A stretch of DNA of 64,000 nucleotides, from assembly GCF_026151205.1 (NCBI RefSeq), contig NC_087072.1, forward strand, positions 11,694,169 to 11,758,168. Direction: 5' to 3'. Under the pieces are notes generated by a model. The model was not told where the DNA came from and ran no database searches. It saw nothing but the letters and a program-made list of their open reading frames with translations. The translations under genes and the position numbers were made by a program. Positions 21,801 through 28,241 of the stretch are shown piece after piece (within the stretch, counting starts at the first letter, position 1; every line of letters starts with the position of its first letter). This DNA comes from Bolinopsis microptera. Its lineage: Eukaryota > Ctenophora > Tentaculata > Lobata > Bolinopsidae.

Positions 21801-24172
21801 GAATGGTGATGGATCGAGTGTAGTGAGCTTTGAGCTTCTGCAGTATGGAGACCTCTCTTCAGAAGACGCCTCCACTCTTACTTCCTCAGATTCAAGGCTC
21901 AAAGAGCTTGTCACCGCCGAAGCCATGACTTTTGAGTGAGAAGGATATTTAAACTTTGAAATGAATGTAGTATTTAAAGTGTGGCATATCAGGGGATTTC
22001 ATTGAACCGATTGCCATACAAACAACAAAAATAGTTTGATAATTTTTGACATAATTCTAAATTCAAGACTTTTCTCAGAGTAACAACATCAAAGAAGAGA
22101 GCGACTACGAGATTCACAGCTGAGGACGGCAGTTATACCGGGAACGTGAAAACGGCTTGTGAGGCTGGGTTTGCTCAAATCTCGGGTTCATGCAGTGAGT
22201 CATTAAATATTAGAATAGTGTTAAGTGTTATCAACCTACCAGTACCATTTCATTAGTCTTAAACCTCTGTGAAGAGAAAATTTGTTGCATTATTCATTCA
22301 TTACATTTGTCTGATCTTGCTGTAAAAGCCTCTTCAACATAAGAATATGAATTGAACGATGATCCATTTAAACTAATTCGTTTCATTTTCAGTCACGTGT
22401 CCGGCGGGATATCACATCCCGGGGGGATATATCTGTAACGCATGTGCGGTGGGAACCTACAGTACGGCTCCCAACTCTGTGGGCTGTGAGAAGTGTACCA
22501 GTGGCTCCACTACTTATGGTAAAGGTAGCACCAGCAGTGGCGATTGTAAGGAACTCTGTAAGGTTCCTGGGGTGAGTTTATCTGGGGAGAATTGTTTATT
22601 CTTCTGAAACTTTTCACTATCGAATACACGCGAAAAGTTCATTGAAATGAACCGAAAAACTCGAAGTATGAAATTTCCGGATATTTTAGTTAGGGATCTC
22701 CGTTTGACGAACCTTCTTTCAGGTGACACACGGCAGCATGTCTCCTCCAACAGGATACAACGTAGATCCCAACACACTCATCAAGATGACTTGCGACAAT
22801 GGGTCCGTTCTGCACACGGGAGAAGAGAAGTTTAAATGTAGTACTGGCATAGTTCCTACTTGCAAGGAAGATGGAGGTAAGAAACTTGGTTCAATAATTT
22901 CGTATCTCTGCAAATTGAAGAATTAGTGTCCACGGTGAGGGTAGGGCAAATCTGAAGTAACTGGCCCGAAATATGCAAGTATACATGTGCCTCGTTTATT
23001 AATGTACGCCTCTGATCAAGAAGGCATGGCATTCTTCTGGATCAACACTGATATGTTCAATAATGACAGATAAAGTGAGTGATGGTGGAGGCTCCACAAC
23101 AGTGATCATAGTCGTGGTTGTGGCGGTCCTTGTCATGCTAGCAGCTGTAGTGATTGCTGCATTCTTCATCAGAAAGAGATACTTGGTAAGAACTTGATTA
23201 AAATTATATTTTATTACTGGAATTTGTAACTGAGATTGACTGATTTGCATTAGATTGCATTGAAAGATTGAATGGTATGGATGAATGTATTGCGCACAGT
23301 TATTATTCATGATTATTGATTATTAAAATCAATCTGATTTATTAAGAAACTGTTTACACCATTAAAATATTCAAAACCCCTAAAAGAAATAAAGTCATCC
23401 TAAAATGGTGATCAGTACAGATCGAGACAGCTAGAGTAAAAATTTGTTTCTCCAAGCAACTCTATCATCGGCTAATATCTTATGCTTATTAAGATCATTC
23501 AAAGAGTTAAGTTTTAAACCTCTACGGGTCAAATCATTCACAATAATCTTGAACAAATTCTTACGATGCGCACCGACACGCCCTTTACAGTTTGTTGTGA
23601 CAGCAAACTTTAACGCTAATGCAGCGGGGGAGTCATCAGCACTACGCAAGATATGACCTAGGAGCTTCCACCTTGATTTAGGGACACGATCTGATAGCTT
23701 TACTGAGTTACATCTTAGGTATAAGTTTGCATTGGATATTGTTTCATGAGGCCAATAAATGTTCAGTAATGATCTAAGGTGTTTTCTATGGCAAATGTCT
23801 AGTTTTTCTAGTGACTTTGCAGTAGGACACCAACTACTGCAATTGTACATGATGATTGATACAATTTGGGCTTCGTATACTGCTATCTTTCTGGTAACGG
23901 AGATATTTCATACTCAGAATTTATGAATTACCGACAGAGTGACTGAGTTCGAACCTGATTATAAATGAAGGATTAGCCAAATGTTGATCTAACATTAGCA
24001 TAGAATTGCACTCCTTTAATTTGCATGTTGATTGTTGATTTACACTCAATTCTAGAAGAGGGTAGGGCGTGGCCCTGAAACTGCAACTGTTCTGGTCAAT
24101 AAGAAGGCTCCTACTAATGGTCATGGAAATGGAAGTGAAAATGGGGAAAATGATTACGATACTAGAATTTAG
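3045..24172 (+). CDS. Single-pass receptor-like protein: signal peptide, GCC2/GCC3-like and sushi modules, one TM helix (15 coding exons)
   Basis: Joined exons: 3045-3117, 8361-8825, 14824-14892, 15062-15208, 20156-20341, 20512-20594, 20808-20913, 21088-21218, 21353-21592, 21781-21935, 22079-22194, 22393-22571, 22723-22876, 23070-23185, 24056-24172. All junctions have GT/AG and matching phase. The sum is 2337 nt, an uninterrupted 778-residue frame ending in TAG. Predicted order: signal peptide 1-18 (cut after NITA), unrecognised domain about 26-170, Cys-rich GCC2/GCC3-like 183-252, sushi 1 254-313, sushi 2 318-376, sushi 3 379-444, an unassigned region 447-590, a second GCC2/GCC3-like motif 592-640, sushi-like module 4 645-698, transmembrane helix about 712-735, then a 43-residue tail. 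A cell-surface adhesion or recognition role is inferred from architecture. Exon 1 lies 5.2 kb upstream of exon 2; its membership rests on phase 1 and signal-peptide content. Confidence 0.78.
3651..4221 (+). pseudogene. THAP-type zinc finger protein remnant (frameshifted)
   Basis: From ATG 3651 the frame reads FCVVGGCSN, then KYVRLPKDQ; after a one-base slip in the A-run near 3810 it continues KWVVGMNR, FCTDHF and DFQEGD. This is the C2CH order of a THAP DNA-binding domain (C-x4-C ... C-x2-H, with LPKD, the invariant W and the F-D-F tail). The frame stops at 4067. A further frame (4075-4221, LPTFTNVVTWRN and SPWQMVDSV) looks like its continuation after a second slip. THAP domains occur in P-element and Harbinger-type transposases and in host regulators; no transposase core is left to tell which. 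It lies in intron 1 of the receptor-like gene. Confidence 0.65.
4225..4410 (+). repeat. End fragment of the 3.3-kb inverted-repeat element family
   Basis: Contains GCATCGACTTTTTTTTCTT, the TAGGTAGGTAGG run and TACCCTCCGCATAGCC, all also present at the left end of the element at 15919-19236. A LINE starts abruptly at about 4411 within it. The family continues at 6065. This copy shows an uninterrupted CATGCATTACCCTCCG site, the empty-site counterpart of the MITE at 16056-16531. Confidence 0.65.
4411..5807 (+). pseudogene. 5'-truncated LINE: C-terminal part of reverse transcriptase ORF
   Basis: Starts just past the RT active site with LNKDSLQLMIDQL, then INIKKTAVI-like VNIKKTAVIIF and YLGTHFT, the conserved thumb-side block of APE-type non-LTR RTs, then ALILPVVSYGSQVW. 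The protein continues after frameshifts near 5110 (KRTIVSKNVPMPISQL) and near 5465 (EDEVHLLKECPVYKEIRQRN, part of the usual Cys/His tail), stopping at 5755. Upstream residues of the long frame (4358-4410) come from the interrupted repeat. The exact clade cannot be assigned from this fragment. Confidence 0.75.
5808..6064 (+). repeat. (TTTCTAA)n tract, about 36 copies, forming the LINE 3' tail
   Basis: Near-perfect head-to-tail 7-mer directly after the 3' UTR of the LINE at 4411-5807, ending where the interrupted host repeat resumes with ATAAATTCATTCCCG. Its position marks it as the element's microsatellite tail instead of poly(A). Confidence 0.9.
6065..6640 (+). repeat. Internal fragment of the 3.3-kb inverted-repeat element family
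   Basis: Blocks such as ATAAATTCATTCCCGTTTTA, CATCGTAAGGCTCTGG, GATTTTTATTTAAAATTTTA and CTAGCGTCCGCTAA recur at 16782-16830 and 17400-17650 and, inverted, at 18030-18240 and 18790-18850. No protein-like frame. Confidence 0.6.
6768..8041. mobile_element. G-tract fold-back element with 8-bp target duplication (hAT-like, non-autonomous)
   Basis: Bounded by TCTGTATC on both sides (6760-6767 and 8042-8049). The left end is a 31-base G run then CCAATGGCATAAA; the right end is the inverse, TTTATGCCATTGG then a C run and GGCC. Each end also carries ATGGCATAAA three times. Inside, the unit GCAAAGGGGAGGCCT occurs at about 7190 (+), 7455 (+) and 7690 (-), so much of 7190-7810 can fold back. An 8-bp duplication is typical of hAT elements; assignment beyond that is inference. 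Several short frames inside are repeat artefacts. Confidence 0.7.
8361..8825 (+). CDS. Exon 2 of the receptor-like gene: unrecognised extracellular domain
   Basis: One large phase 1-1 exon of 155 codons between CTGCAG and ACAG|GTTATT. It reads as an extracellular beta-rich domain: WTAVTVRG near the start, repeated aromatic blocks (VWVYFYDTS, YWLYYCSSS), then KIWRITLTRS, RVVIHCNNEEV, LLSDTLCSDS, TWGDYW and YIKF. The V-x-H-C-N-N and S-D-x-x-C-S-D segments look like a conserved core. It vaguely recalls farnesoic-acid-methyltransferase-type (FAMeT) beta domains, but I cannot assign it. The upstream ATG at 8330 lies in the intron. Confidence 0.75.
9045..12932 (-). pseudogene. LINE ORF2: APE endonuclease, reverse transcriptase, RNase H, Cys/His knuckle; single nonsense codon
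   Basis: Reads as one frame of 1295 codons with a single TAG at 12111-12113, where NTD-stop-AKFDE suggests a former TGG. Endonuclease about 35-270: ATEPY, IIGSDTNSQHTLWG, SNSDHR. RT about 515-790: SFRTITLSP, GFKKGCSTEAA, FLDIEGAFD, GCPQGGILSPFLWN and the catalytic FADD near residue 701. RNase H about 978-1106: CYTDGS, YQTELTAI, WSDSLS, AHIGLWGNEKADELA, i.e. the D-E-D-D set. Knuckle CPMC...H...C near 1226. APE endonuclease with RNase H after the RT places it in the I/LOA/R1 group. The frame up to the stop could yield an endonuclease-only product; the downstream ATG at 11744 would lack it. Confidence 0.9.
12910..13341 (-). CDS. Short ORF1 of the I-like LINE
   Basis: From MTDSGNEMYQL (ATG at 13341) to the stop at 12910, 143 residues, overlapping the ORF2 start by 23 nt. 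The frame is open further upstream to 13848 through the 162-bp repeats. No zinc knuckle, coiled coil or RRM is obvious; the C-terminal end is basic and Ala/Arg/Pro-rich. Its role as an RNA-binding ORF1 protein is inferred from position only. Whether the longer frame is translated is unclear. Confidence 0.55.
   Translation of the reverse strand: MTDSGNEMYQLHNTDETLIFAERRFSDLRLTSDIIVIKGPISTTLRGNAHIISHILIHNNSLSLNPTPPWNRIQITNIWEAVAVQLHEGGGPSTEFKQRQRIWVDVSPSGETFLEKHSFLPETLAAAIRLRPAPRHSAQSKRS
13373..13696 (-). repeat. Two tandem 162-bp monomers in the LINE 5' region
   Basis: The blocks GTGGATTCCTTGGTGGTTGC, GCAAGGCTGTGAAGCCTGCG and CCTCCACTGGTAATCCGGTG each occur twice at a spacing of 162. The monomer length is a multiple of three, so the ORF1 frame stays open. 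Repeated 5' monomers in LINEs often carry promoter activity; here that is inference. Confidence 0.8.
14498..14611 (+). repeat. 19-bp tandem repeat, about 6 copies
   Basis: Degenerate unit TATAGTAACTAGTGTACAG directly after the LINE's right target duplication, in the intron before exon 3. Confidence 0.8.
14620..14727 (+). repeat. Left member of an inverted repeat pair flanking receptor exons 3-4
   Basis: Contains GAATGAAATCGGTCGCTCG and CCCATTCATTCACGGCTT. Matches the reverse complement of 15695-15799 over about 105 bp with scattered mismatches; a shorter third copy lies at about 15461-15500. Confidence 0.75.
14824..15208 (+). CDS. Exons 3-4 of the receptor-like gene: Cys-rich GCC2/GCC3-like modules
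   Basis: Exon 3 (14824-14892) codes for RDGAQCRKCDPGFQPDLPQ. Exon 4 (15062-15208) codes for CPAGSYKNFDMDTCAECPDN, followed by C-x2-C spacing and GDGKQRNLDGTEC. The C-P-x-G-x-Y ... C-x2-C-P pattern is that of the ephrin-receptor-like GCC2/GCC3 family, small disulfide-bonded extracellular modules. Both exons are phase 1-1 (69 and 147 nt), so each could be skipped or shuffled without breaking the frame. Exon 4 joins exon 20156-20341 in phase (GTEC then E-H-C). Confidence 0.82.
15695..15799 (-). repeat. Right member of the inverted repeat pair flanking receptor exons 3-4
   Basis: Reverse complement of 14620-14727, ending CCTTTAGTTTGGG. The two arms enclose exons 3 and 4 and could pair in the pre-mRNA. 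Confidence 0.7.
16056..16531. mobile_element. MITE with GGGTCTGCCCACACTAC terminal inverted repeats and TTA duplication
   Basis: Ends GGGTCTGCCCACACTAC and GTAGTGTGGGCAGACCC are inverse, flanked by TTA at 16053-16055 and 16532-16534. The related locus at about 4330-4350 reads CATGCATTACCCTCCG without the insert, so the boundaries are confirmed by an empty-site copy. A second inner pair (TTCCCCGAAGGTCTGCC against GGCAGACCTTCGGGGAA) makes it largely self-complementary. Confidence 0.85.
16078..16161. mobile_element. Short SINE-like element, copy 1, with 10-bp target duplication
   Basis: Begins TTCACATAGCCATGTG, contains TACGCGTACTGCGTGACGCG and ends CTCTGGTTAGAGCA. Flanked by ACTACGCCTC at 16068-16077 and 16162-16171. 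It sits inside the MITE at 16056-16531, so it is younger. Other copies: 19047-19141 and 27763-27964. The ends are not inverted repeats and there is no poly(A). Confidence 0.75.
18503..18690 (+). repeat. Dispersed repeat starting CAGTGGCGTAACG (copy B)
   Basis: Same block order as 1896-2090, including GAGGATACGCCGGTAAAAT and the GCAAAACGCGCAGTTTTGC hairpin, in the same orientation. Confidence 0.7.
19047..19141. mobile_element. Short SINE-like element, copy 2, with 9-bp target duplication
   Basis: Same ends as copy 1 (TTCACATAG ... GGTTAGAGCA), flanked by GCACTATGT at 19038-19046 and 19142-19150. It interrupts the right arm of the 3.3-kb inverted-repeat element. Confidence 0.75.
19430..19990 (+). 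repeat. Dispersed repeat (CAAGAATTTCGCCGCGGT family), copy 1
   Basis: Blocks AACAAGAATTTCGCCGCGGT, GTGGTCTATATTGCGAAGGA and CTACGATCTTTTTGCC recur in the same order at 49880-50165, with a partial relative at 51590-51780. About 200 bp near 19600-19790 has no counterpart in the second copy and may be a further insertion. No gene seen. Confidence 0.65.
20156..20341 (+). CDS. Receptor-like gene exon: sushi module 1
   Basis: A single 186-nt phase 1-1 exon codes for one complete sushi/CCP domain: HCKSEDLAIENG, VKVSYKCNDRFKLVGNSELTC, AWSNAAPLC. The four cysteines, the Y-x-C, the G-x-x-x-L-x-C and the W-x3-P-x-C positions are all present. One domain per symmetric phase-1 exon is usual for sushi proteins. 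Confidence 0.9.
20512..20913 (+). CDS. Receptor-like gene, two exons: sushi module 2
   Basis: Exon 20512-20594 (MCPSYEVINGKVMDES, ending phase 0) and exon 20808-20913 (SVSAICELAYNLNG, VCAEAGWKTDAQNCVYK, ending phase 1) together form a second sushi module split by a phase 0 intron. The second acceptor (CACTAG|AGC) lies in the downstream copy of a 57-bp tandem duplication; the first copy would hit TAA after 9 codons. Confidence 0.8.
20708..20821 (+). repeat. 57-bp direct tandem duplication spanning a 3' splice site
   Basis: The unit from ATGTGAACTTGTTTAACTC to CAGTGCGAT occurs twice with period 57, then a third partial start at 20822 is the functional exon. Each copy carries the acceptor CCCTCACTAG|AGCGTC. 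Confidence 0.9.
21088..21592 (+). CDS. Receptor-like gene, two exons: sushi module 3 and start of an unassigned region
   Basis: Exon 21088-21218 codes for GRCPPLKHLEHGGLSCNGG, then SCTVSCDPGYIY, ending phase 0. Exon 21353-21592 opens with VTCQEDLRWSHQSF and NFAACAK, closing the sushi module, then moves into a different region (HVLEVELYLDVDYC, AAFETYIHSG). The latter alternates strands and helices and is not sushi-like; a SEA-like or related fold is possible but not shown. Confidence 0.8.
21781..22194 (+). CDS. Receptor-like gene, two exons: unassigned extracellular region
   Basis: Exon 21781-21935 (TSCKNGDGSSVVSFELLQYG ...) uses donor GA|GTGAGA, leaving phase 2; without splicing the next codon is TGA. 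Exon 22079-22194 (RFTAEDGSYTGNV, CEAGFAQISGSC) picks up the phase and ends phase 1. The ending C-E-A-G-F...C leads straight into the next Cys-rich module. With the end of the previous exon this makes about 145 residues that I cannot place in a family. Confidence 0.75.
22393..22876 (+). CDS. Receptor-like gene, two exons: GCC2/GCC3 motif and a fourth sushi-like module
   Basis: Exon 22393-22571 codes for CPAGYHIPGGYICNACAVGT, then YSTAPNSVGCEKC and a G-S-T-T-rich C-terminal part, a textbook GCC2/GCC3 (ephrin-receptor-like) motif. Exon 22723-22876 codes for VTHGSMSPPTGYNV, IKMTCDNG and FKCSTGIVPTC, a short sushi-like module begun by CKVPG at the end of the previous exon. A juxtamembrane position follows. 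Confidence 0.85.
23070..23185 (+). CDS. Receptor-like gene exon: transmembrane helix
   Basis: Starts DKVSDGGGSTT, then about 24 uncharged residues rich in V/I/L/A and closes with FFIRKRYL, the positive stop-transfer flank. With the N-terminal signal peptide this makes a type I membrane protein. Confidence 0.88.
23431..23850 (-). pseudogene. LINE reverse transcriptase C-terminal tail (139 aa)
   Basis: Reads LEKLDICHRKHLRSLL, NIYWPHETISN, SRWKLLGHILR and GRVGAHRKNLF, ending at 23431. This is the C-terminal tail shared by a group of APE-type LINEs (R-x-H-L-R-x-L-L ... W...GH-x-L-R ... G-R-x-x-x-N-L). Related tails lie at 47386-47532 and 55118-55429. It lies antisense in the last intron of the receptor-like gene. 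Confidence 0.75.
24056..24172 (+). CDS. Last exon of the receptor-like gene: cytoplasmic tail
   Basis: From TTCTAG|AAG it codes for KRVGRGPETATVLVNKK, a G/N/E-rich stretch and NDYDTRI, then TAG. The tail has no kinase or death-type domain. The last three residues T-R-I fit the class I PDZ ligand pattern (S/T-x-hydrophobic), and Y-D-T could be a phosphosite; both are pattern-based inferences. Confidence 0.85.
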   Translation, partial: KRVGRGPETATVLVNKKAPTNGHGNGSENGENDYDTRI

Positions 24173-24750
24173 GTTTAAGTAAGTTTGCTGTTTAACGTGT
24201 GCTATTATAGCCGCTCTTCAATGTTCGATGTCAAACTTATATATTGTAGCACAGTGGATATTTCTAAATTCCATTATTTGTTTTTCTACAAGTCATTAAA
24301 TCGCTTCATCTATCTTACACAGTTCCTTTGGTGTAACATCTTGCTTGGCTGATGAATAAGGTATGTGTGCTGCTTCACAACACGTGTACGCTGTCATGTT
24401 TATGTGAAGTATTACAAAGTTACAAGATACGAGTAAAAGAAGGAGAAGATTAGAGCGCCTAAAATTAAATAGATAAGATGTATTATATTATATTCCCAGT
24501 ATGCGTTTGTAGCTGGATTTGGATTGTGATTTGTAGGACCCTAAATGGTAGTACTAAAAAAAAATTTAAATTACAGTAAAACAATGAACCATATCACATT
24601 ATTTTACTGTAATTTGTTTTTCTTCAAAGTTCAAACTCATGAAGTGAAAATGTCCCACACTCGTTGCATGGAAACAAAATGCTGTATGTTCATTCACAGT
24701 TCACCCGATAAGGATTTTTAAAACATATGTATATTTTTTGTTGCTCGATC
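24173..24750 (+). other. Presumed 3' UTR and downstream spacer with a hairpin
   Basis: AT-rich, no gene. TTACAGTAAAA near 24571 and TTTTACTGTAA near 24605 form an 11-bp stem. No strong AATAAA was found close to the stop codon. Confidence 0.4.
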
Positions 24751-24801
24751 AATGATCAATTTAGGAAAACTATATTTTAACAACGAAATTCCTCACCTAT
24801 A

Positions 24802-25297
24802 TCATAATAAAATCTGTAGACATATTACTGTCCTCATGCATGTCCAAGAAGTTCCGGTCGAAGTCCGGTTGTGTATATCATCGGTTACTGTTCTTGGGTT
24901 TCTGGGTGGTTCCATTATATCTGGCCTCTCAGTTGGTTGTGGTTGTGGTTTTAGTTGAGGTTCTGGTTCTGGTTCCATTATATCTGGCCTCTCAGTTGGT
25001 TGTGGTTGTGGTTTTAGTTGAGGTTCTGGTTCTGGTTCTGGTGCTCGTGCTGGTTTTAATGCCGCAATCTGCAGTGATGACCTGCTCTTCCACTGTTCGA
25101 CATTGTTTAGCGGTTTTTTCTTTAAAGTTCTACCTCCTATCTTGCAACCGTCGAGAAATTTTAAAGAATAATCTTTAAACCTCTAGTGATCTTCTCAAAC
25201 TTCTTGCAACTTGATTTGAACTTAGATTTTTCACTTGTAGTGAAGTAGTGAAGGTAACACAGGCCAACACGACAACGAGAAACAGAAAGGACCGCAT
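24802..25297 (-). pseudogene. Candidate secreted Pro/Gln/Glu-repeat protein, one frame break
   Basis: ATG at 25297 opens MRSFLFLVVVLACVTFTTS, a strong signal peptide, then QVARSLRRSLE before TAA at 25175. In the next frame the protein seems to go on, RFKDYSLKFLDGCKIGG, LNNVEQWKSRSSLQIAALK, then two copies of a 21-residue unit (EPEPEPQLKPQPQPTERPD plus IM), stopping at 24802. A one-base shift near 25180 joins the two parts with no residue conflict. A TTTAAATA box lies about 50 bp upstream of the ATG. I do not recognise a family. It may be a real gene with a natural or assembly frameshift, or a young pseudogene. Confidence 0.5.
24908..25033 (-). repeat. Two 63-bp coding repeats in the Pro/Gln/Glu-rich protein
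   Basis: GGTTCCATTATATCTGGCC occurs at 24908 and 24971 with period 63, giving 21 residues per unit in the minus frame. Confidence 0.8.
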
Positions 25298-25399
25298 CGT
25301 GATCGAACTTCGATGAATTGAGTTCTGGTCGATACCTTTGGTTATTTAAAAGTAATCTAGGACGGTGTCACAAAGTTATCACGTGATCGCTCTCTTCAA

Positions 25400-27100
25400 T
25401 TATTATTTGATCATCACTACCTTGATGTTTCTCTTTCTCGACAATTAGTTAATATTAAATTTAAATTGCACAATTCTGAATGCTCCGTATTATTAAACGT
25501 AGTCTGACTCGATTAAAAGAAAATTAAGGTTAGTGAGGAGCTAATAAGAGAAGGTGACGAGATGGAAATAAACTGATACATATTTATATTATATATATAT
25601 ATCAGTTTATCTCCACATTATACTTTTATTATTGTCTGTGGTCAATTAATATATAGCGTGATCTACAGTCTGCAATCTAGATATTATATAAAACGCAGTA
25701 CGAGTTACCGGGGCGTCATGATGCAGCCTCCTCCATAACAATGGAGTCTGAATCCAGCTAGACACCAACTTGTAGTGATCAATCGAATCAGCTCCCATTA
25801 AGATTACATCCACACATAGTCAAACAACATGCGACAAGTGGAAAACAAACGAACGAATAGAATTCAAGTTCGTAAAGGATCGTCGCTTGAGATCGGAGAT
25901 TTCAAAACTCTTATTCGACAGGCAAAATTCTCTTGTCGAGCTTTAGTTTGTGTCGGACTTTAGTATGTGCCAAACAAGTTCGACAGAGTCGAACTTAAGG
26001 GTTGTCGAACTAGAGAACGTATCGAACTCGGAACTATAGTACGTGTCGAATTGGAGTGCGTGTCGAACTATAGAGTACGTTTACCGATCCAACCAAGTGG
26101 GTGGCTAAACTAGCCACTCCTAAACTAACCACCCCTAAACTAGCCGCCAGCAACTCCTGCAGCGTAGCCGTAAGTGACCGTGTCTTCATGTTTTACAGTT
26201 TTAGGTTTGCATCATTGATCATTGTTATAACTTTATAAGTCTTCGTATTCTTGTTCAATTCATTTTAAACGGTAATGCATTGGAAGCATTTTTTTAAATT
26301 AGTTAGTAAGCATTTAGCAAGCATGGGAATTCTGAATGCTAATTTGATATCGTCCCCCACCCTGTATCAATATATGATGGTTAAGCGTGTATTTAATATT
26401 GAATTTATTGTATTAGGTACGGCTGTAAAAAAGAACCTTATAAAAGGGTTTTACACAATTCAAACATGAAACATATAATCCATGCGAGAATTAATCGAGA
26501 ATCCCGCACTACAATAAGAATTTATCACGGACGATAATTTTAACAATTAATCCCCCTAGTACTCATCTGACCAGAACCATGCTGTGAGAAAAACAGACAA
26601 CAAAGCACCCGTATCAGGAAACAATGAGGTTTCAAAAAACGTATACGATACCGCAGAAACGCAGAACATATAGATGTTAAGTTGCTGTCCTGATCAAGGA
26701 CCAAACCGGACAGATTTTTTAATTTGTTTAACTGCAGAAACTTGTGTTTTGTAGTGTTTATAGTTATAAGTCCATGACTGGATTTTTATTAAGATTTACT
26801 GCTTAAAATCCAATGCACAACCTTGGCTTATGTTGTTACTTGTTAGACTTAAAAGAGAATTGATATTTTTTTGCTCTACAGAATTTGATTTAATAATTTT
26901 AGATTTTGTTTGTAAATATAGTGAAGATTTATTCCAGAGCAGAGTTTCATTCAAACATGTGACAGAATTTTCCATTCTGTGCACTGCCCCCAGGAACAGA
27001 GGAAACATATTGGTGCGGTAAAATTATGCAAATAGTGCGATCCCACTCCTGCCTACAATTATATTATGTGCGACAGATTTTAAGGGTAAAAACACCGCGA
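25400..27100. other. Intergenic region with degenerate repeats, no gene
   Basis: 25870-26070 carries many degenerate copies of a GTCGAACT...ACGT unit; 26100-26160 carries CTAAACTAGCCAC units. A short inverted repeat AAACTGATA/TATCAGTTT lies near 25570-25610. No splice-paired coding frame was seen. Confidence 0.45.
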
Positions 27101-27105
27101 TTAAG

Positions 27106-27290
27106 TTGACATACGTTGCATGCCACTTTTCGCGCGCGAAGCGCGCGCCGCCAATATTATCTCTGATATTGGGATACGAAACATGTATCAACGATTAAGC
27201 TAAACGATTCGCCAAATTTGCTCTCTCTCTAGTTGGATTATTCAACAGCGCACACTTCGGCGGCGAAAAGTGTCATGCAACGTCTGTCAA
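27106..27290. mobile_element. 185-bp MITE with 28-bp terminal inverted repeats
   Basis: The left end TTGACATACGTTGCATGCCA and the inverse of the right end TTGACAGACGTTGCATGACA match at 18 of 20, and similarity extends through ACTTTTCGC. The interior includes the GC-rich palindrome CGCGCGCGAAGCGCGCGC. Target duplication is unclear. Confidence 0.75.
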
Positions 27291-27762
27291 CAAATATATT
27301 ACATTTATTGAGGACGTTATATTTGTTATACTTGTTAGCCTCATTTCACCCTCTCAAAAGGTGGTTAGCCTCATTTTCACCTCGAATATTTTAAGCTTAG
27401 ATACCGATTACAGATTAGGAACCGACCGGAATGAGCTGTTGGCTGCCGGATATCAATCTGTTATCCGGTTAGCCGGATTTTTCTGGACCGGAACCGGTTG
27501 TTAGAAAGGGCAATTATAAGGTTGCCGGATCTTGCCGGAAAATTTAAATTAATCCTTATTATTGGACTTTTGTCATTATCAATTATTATATTAATCCTTA
27601 TAGTTATATTATAAGCTATAGTTTGTGGAGCGTTCTGAATTATTCTACAGTCGATCTTCAAGATTGTTCTAAAAAGGCCCCCGACAGTTGAAACCAACTT
27701 GAATGGATGTATTTTCGGACGCTGATTCCGAATCACCCATAGTCTGACTACAGACTAGCGAT

Positions 27763-27964
27763 TTCACATAGCCATGTTAATGTGTTTTACGGGTGATACT
27801 CGTAAAATATCTGTTCGTCGACGAGTCCAACTCGGCGCGCGTCCTGGTAGGTTTTAAACCTACAATAATGTGTATACCATATACGCGTACTGCGTGACGC
27901 GCTTGTTTCACAAGCGCGCTACTGCACATGCAATCGAGAGTGGAGAGGGCTCTGGTTAGAGCAA
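27763..27964. mobile_element. Short SINE-like element, copy 3 (longest), with 9-bp target duplication
   Basis: Flanked by ACTAGCGAT at 27754-27762 and 27965-27973. Same ends as the copies at 16078 and 19047, with about 110 extra bases (ACGGGTGATACTCG ... GTAGGTTTTAAACCTAC) after the first 15, so the shorter copies are either internally deleted or a subfamily. Confidence 0.75.
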
Positions 27965-28241
27965 ACTAGCGATCAACGTTCCTCGTAGCTCAACGGAGGG
28001 GGTAATCGGGGCACGTGTTAATGAAAAATGTACGTGTCCTTCCACAATTCCTTCTGTTGGGTCACACGTTTATTGAGGACTCATGAGATCGCTAGCGTGT
28101 AACTAGAAACAGTATATGTAAAGTAACATAGGTGATAGGCAATATGAAATTACAAATCTAATTTTAGCCCATGGACTTATCAATTAAGGACTGGTGGTGG
28201 TGTCATCGTTTGTCGTACTCAAAACGTTTCGCGCTTGCGAA

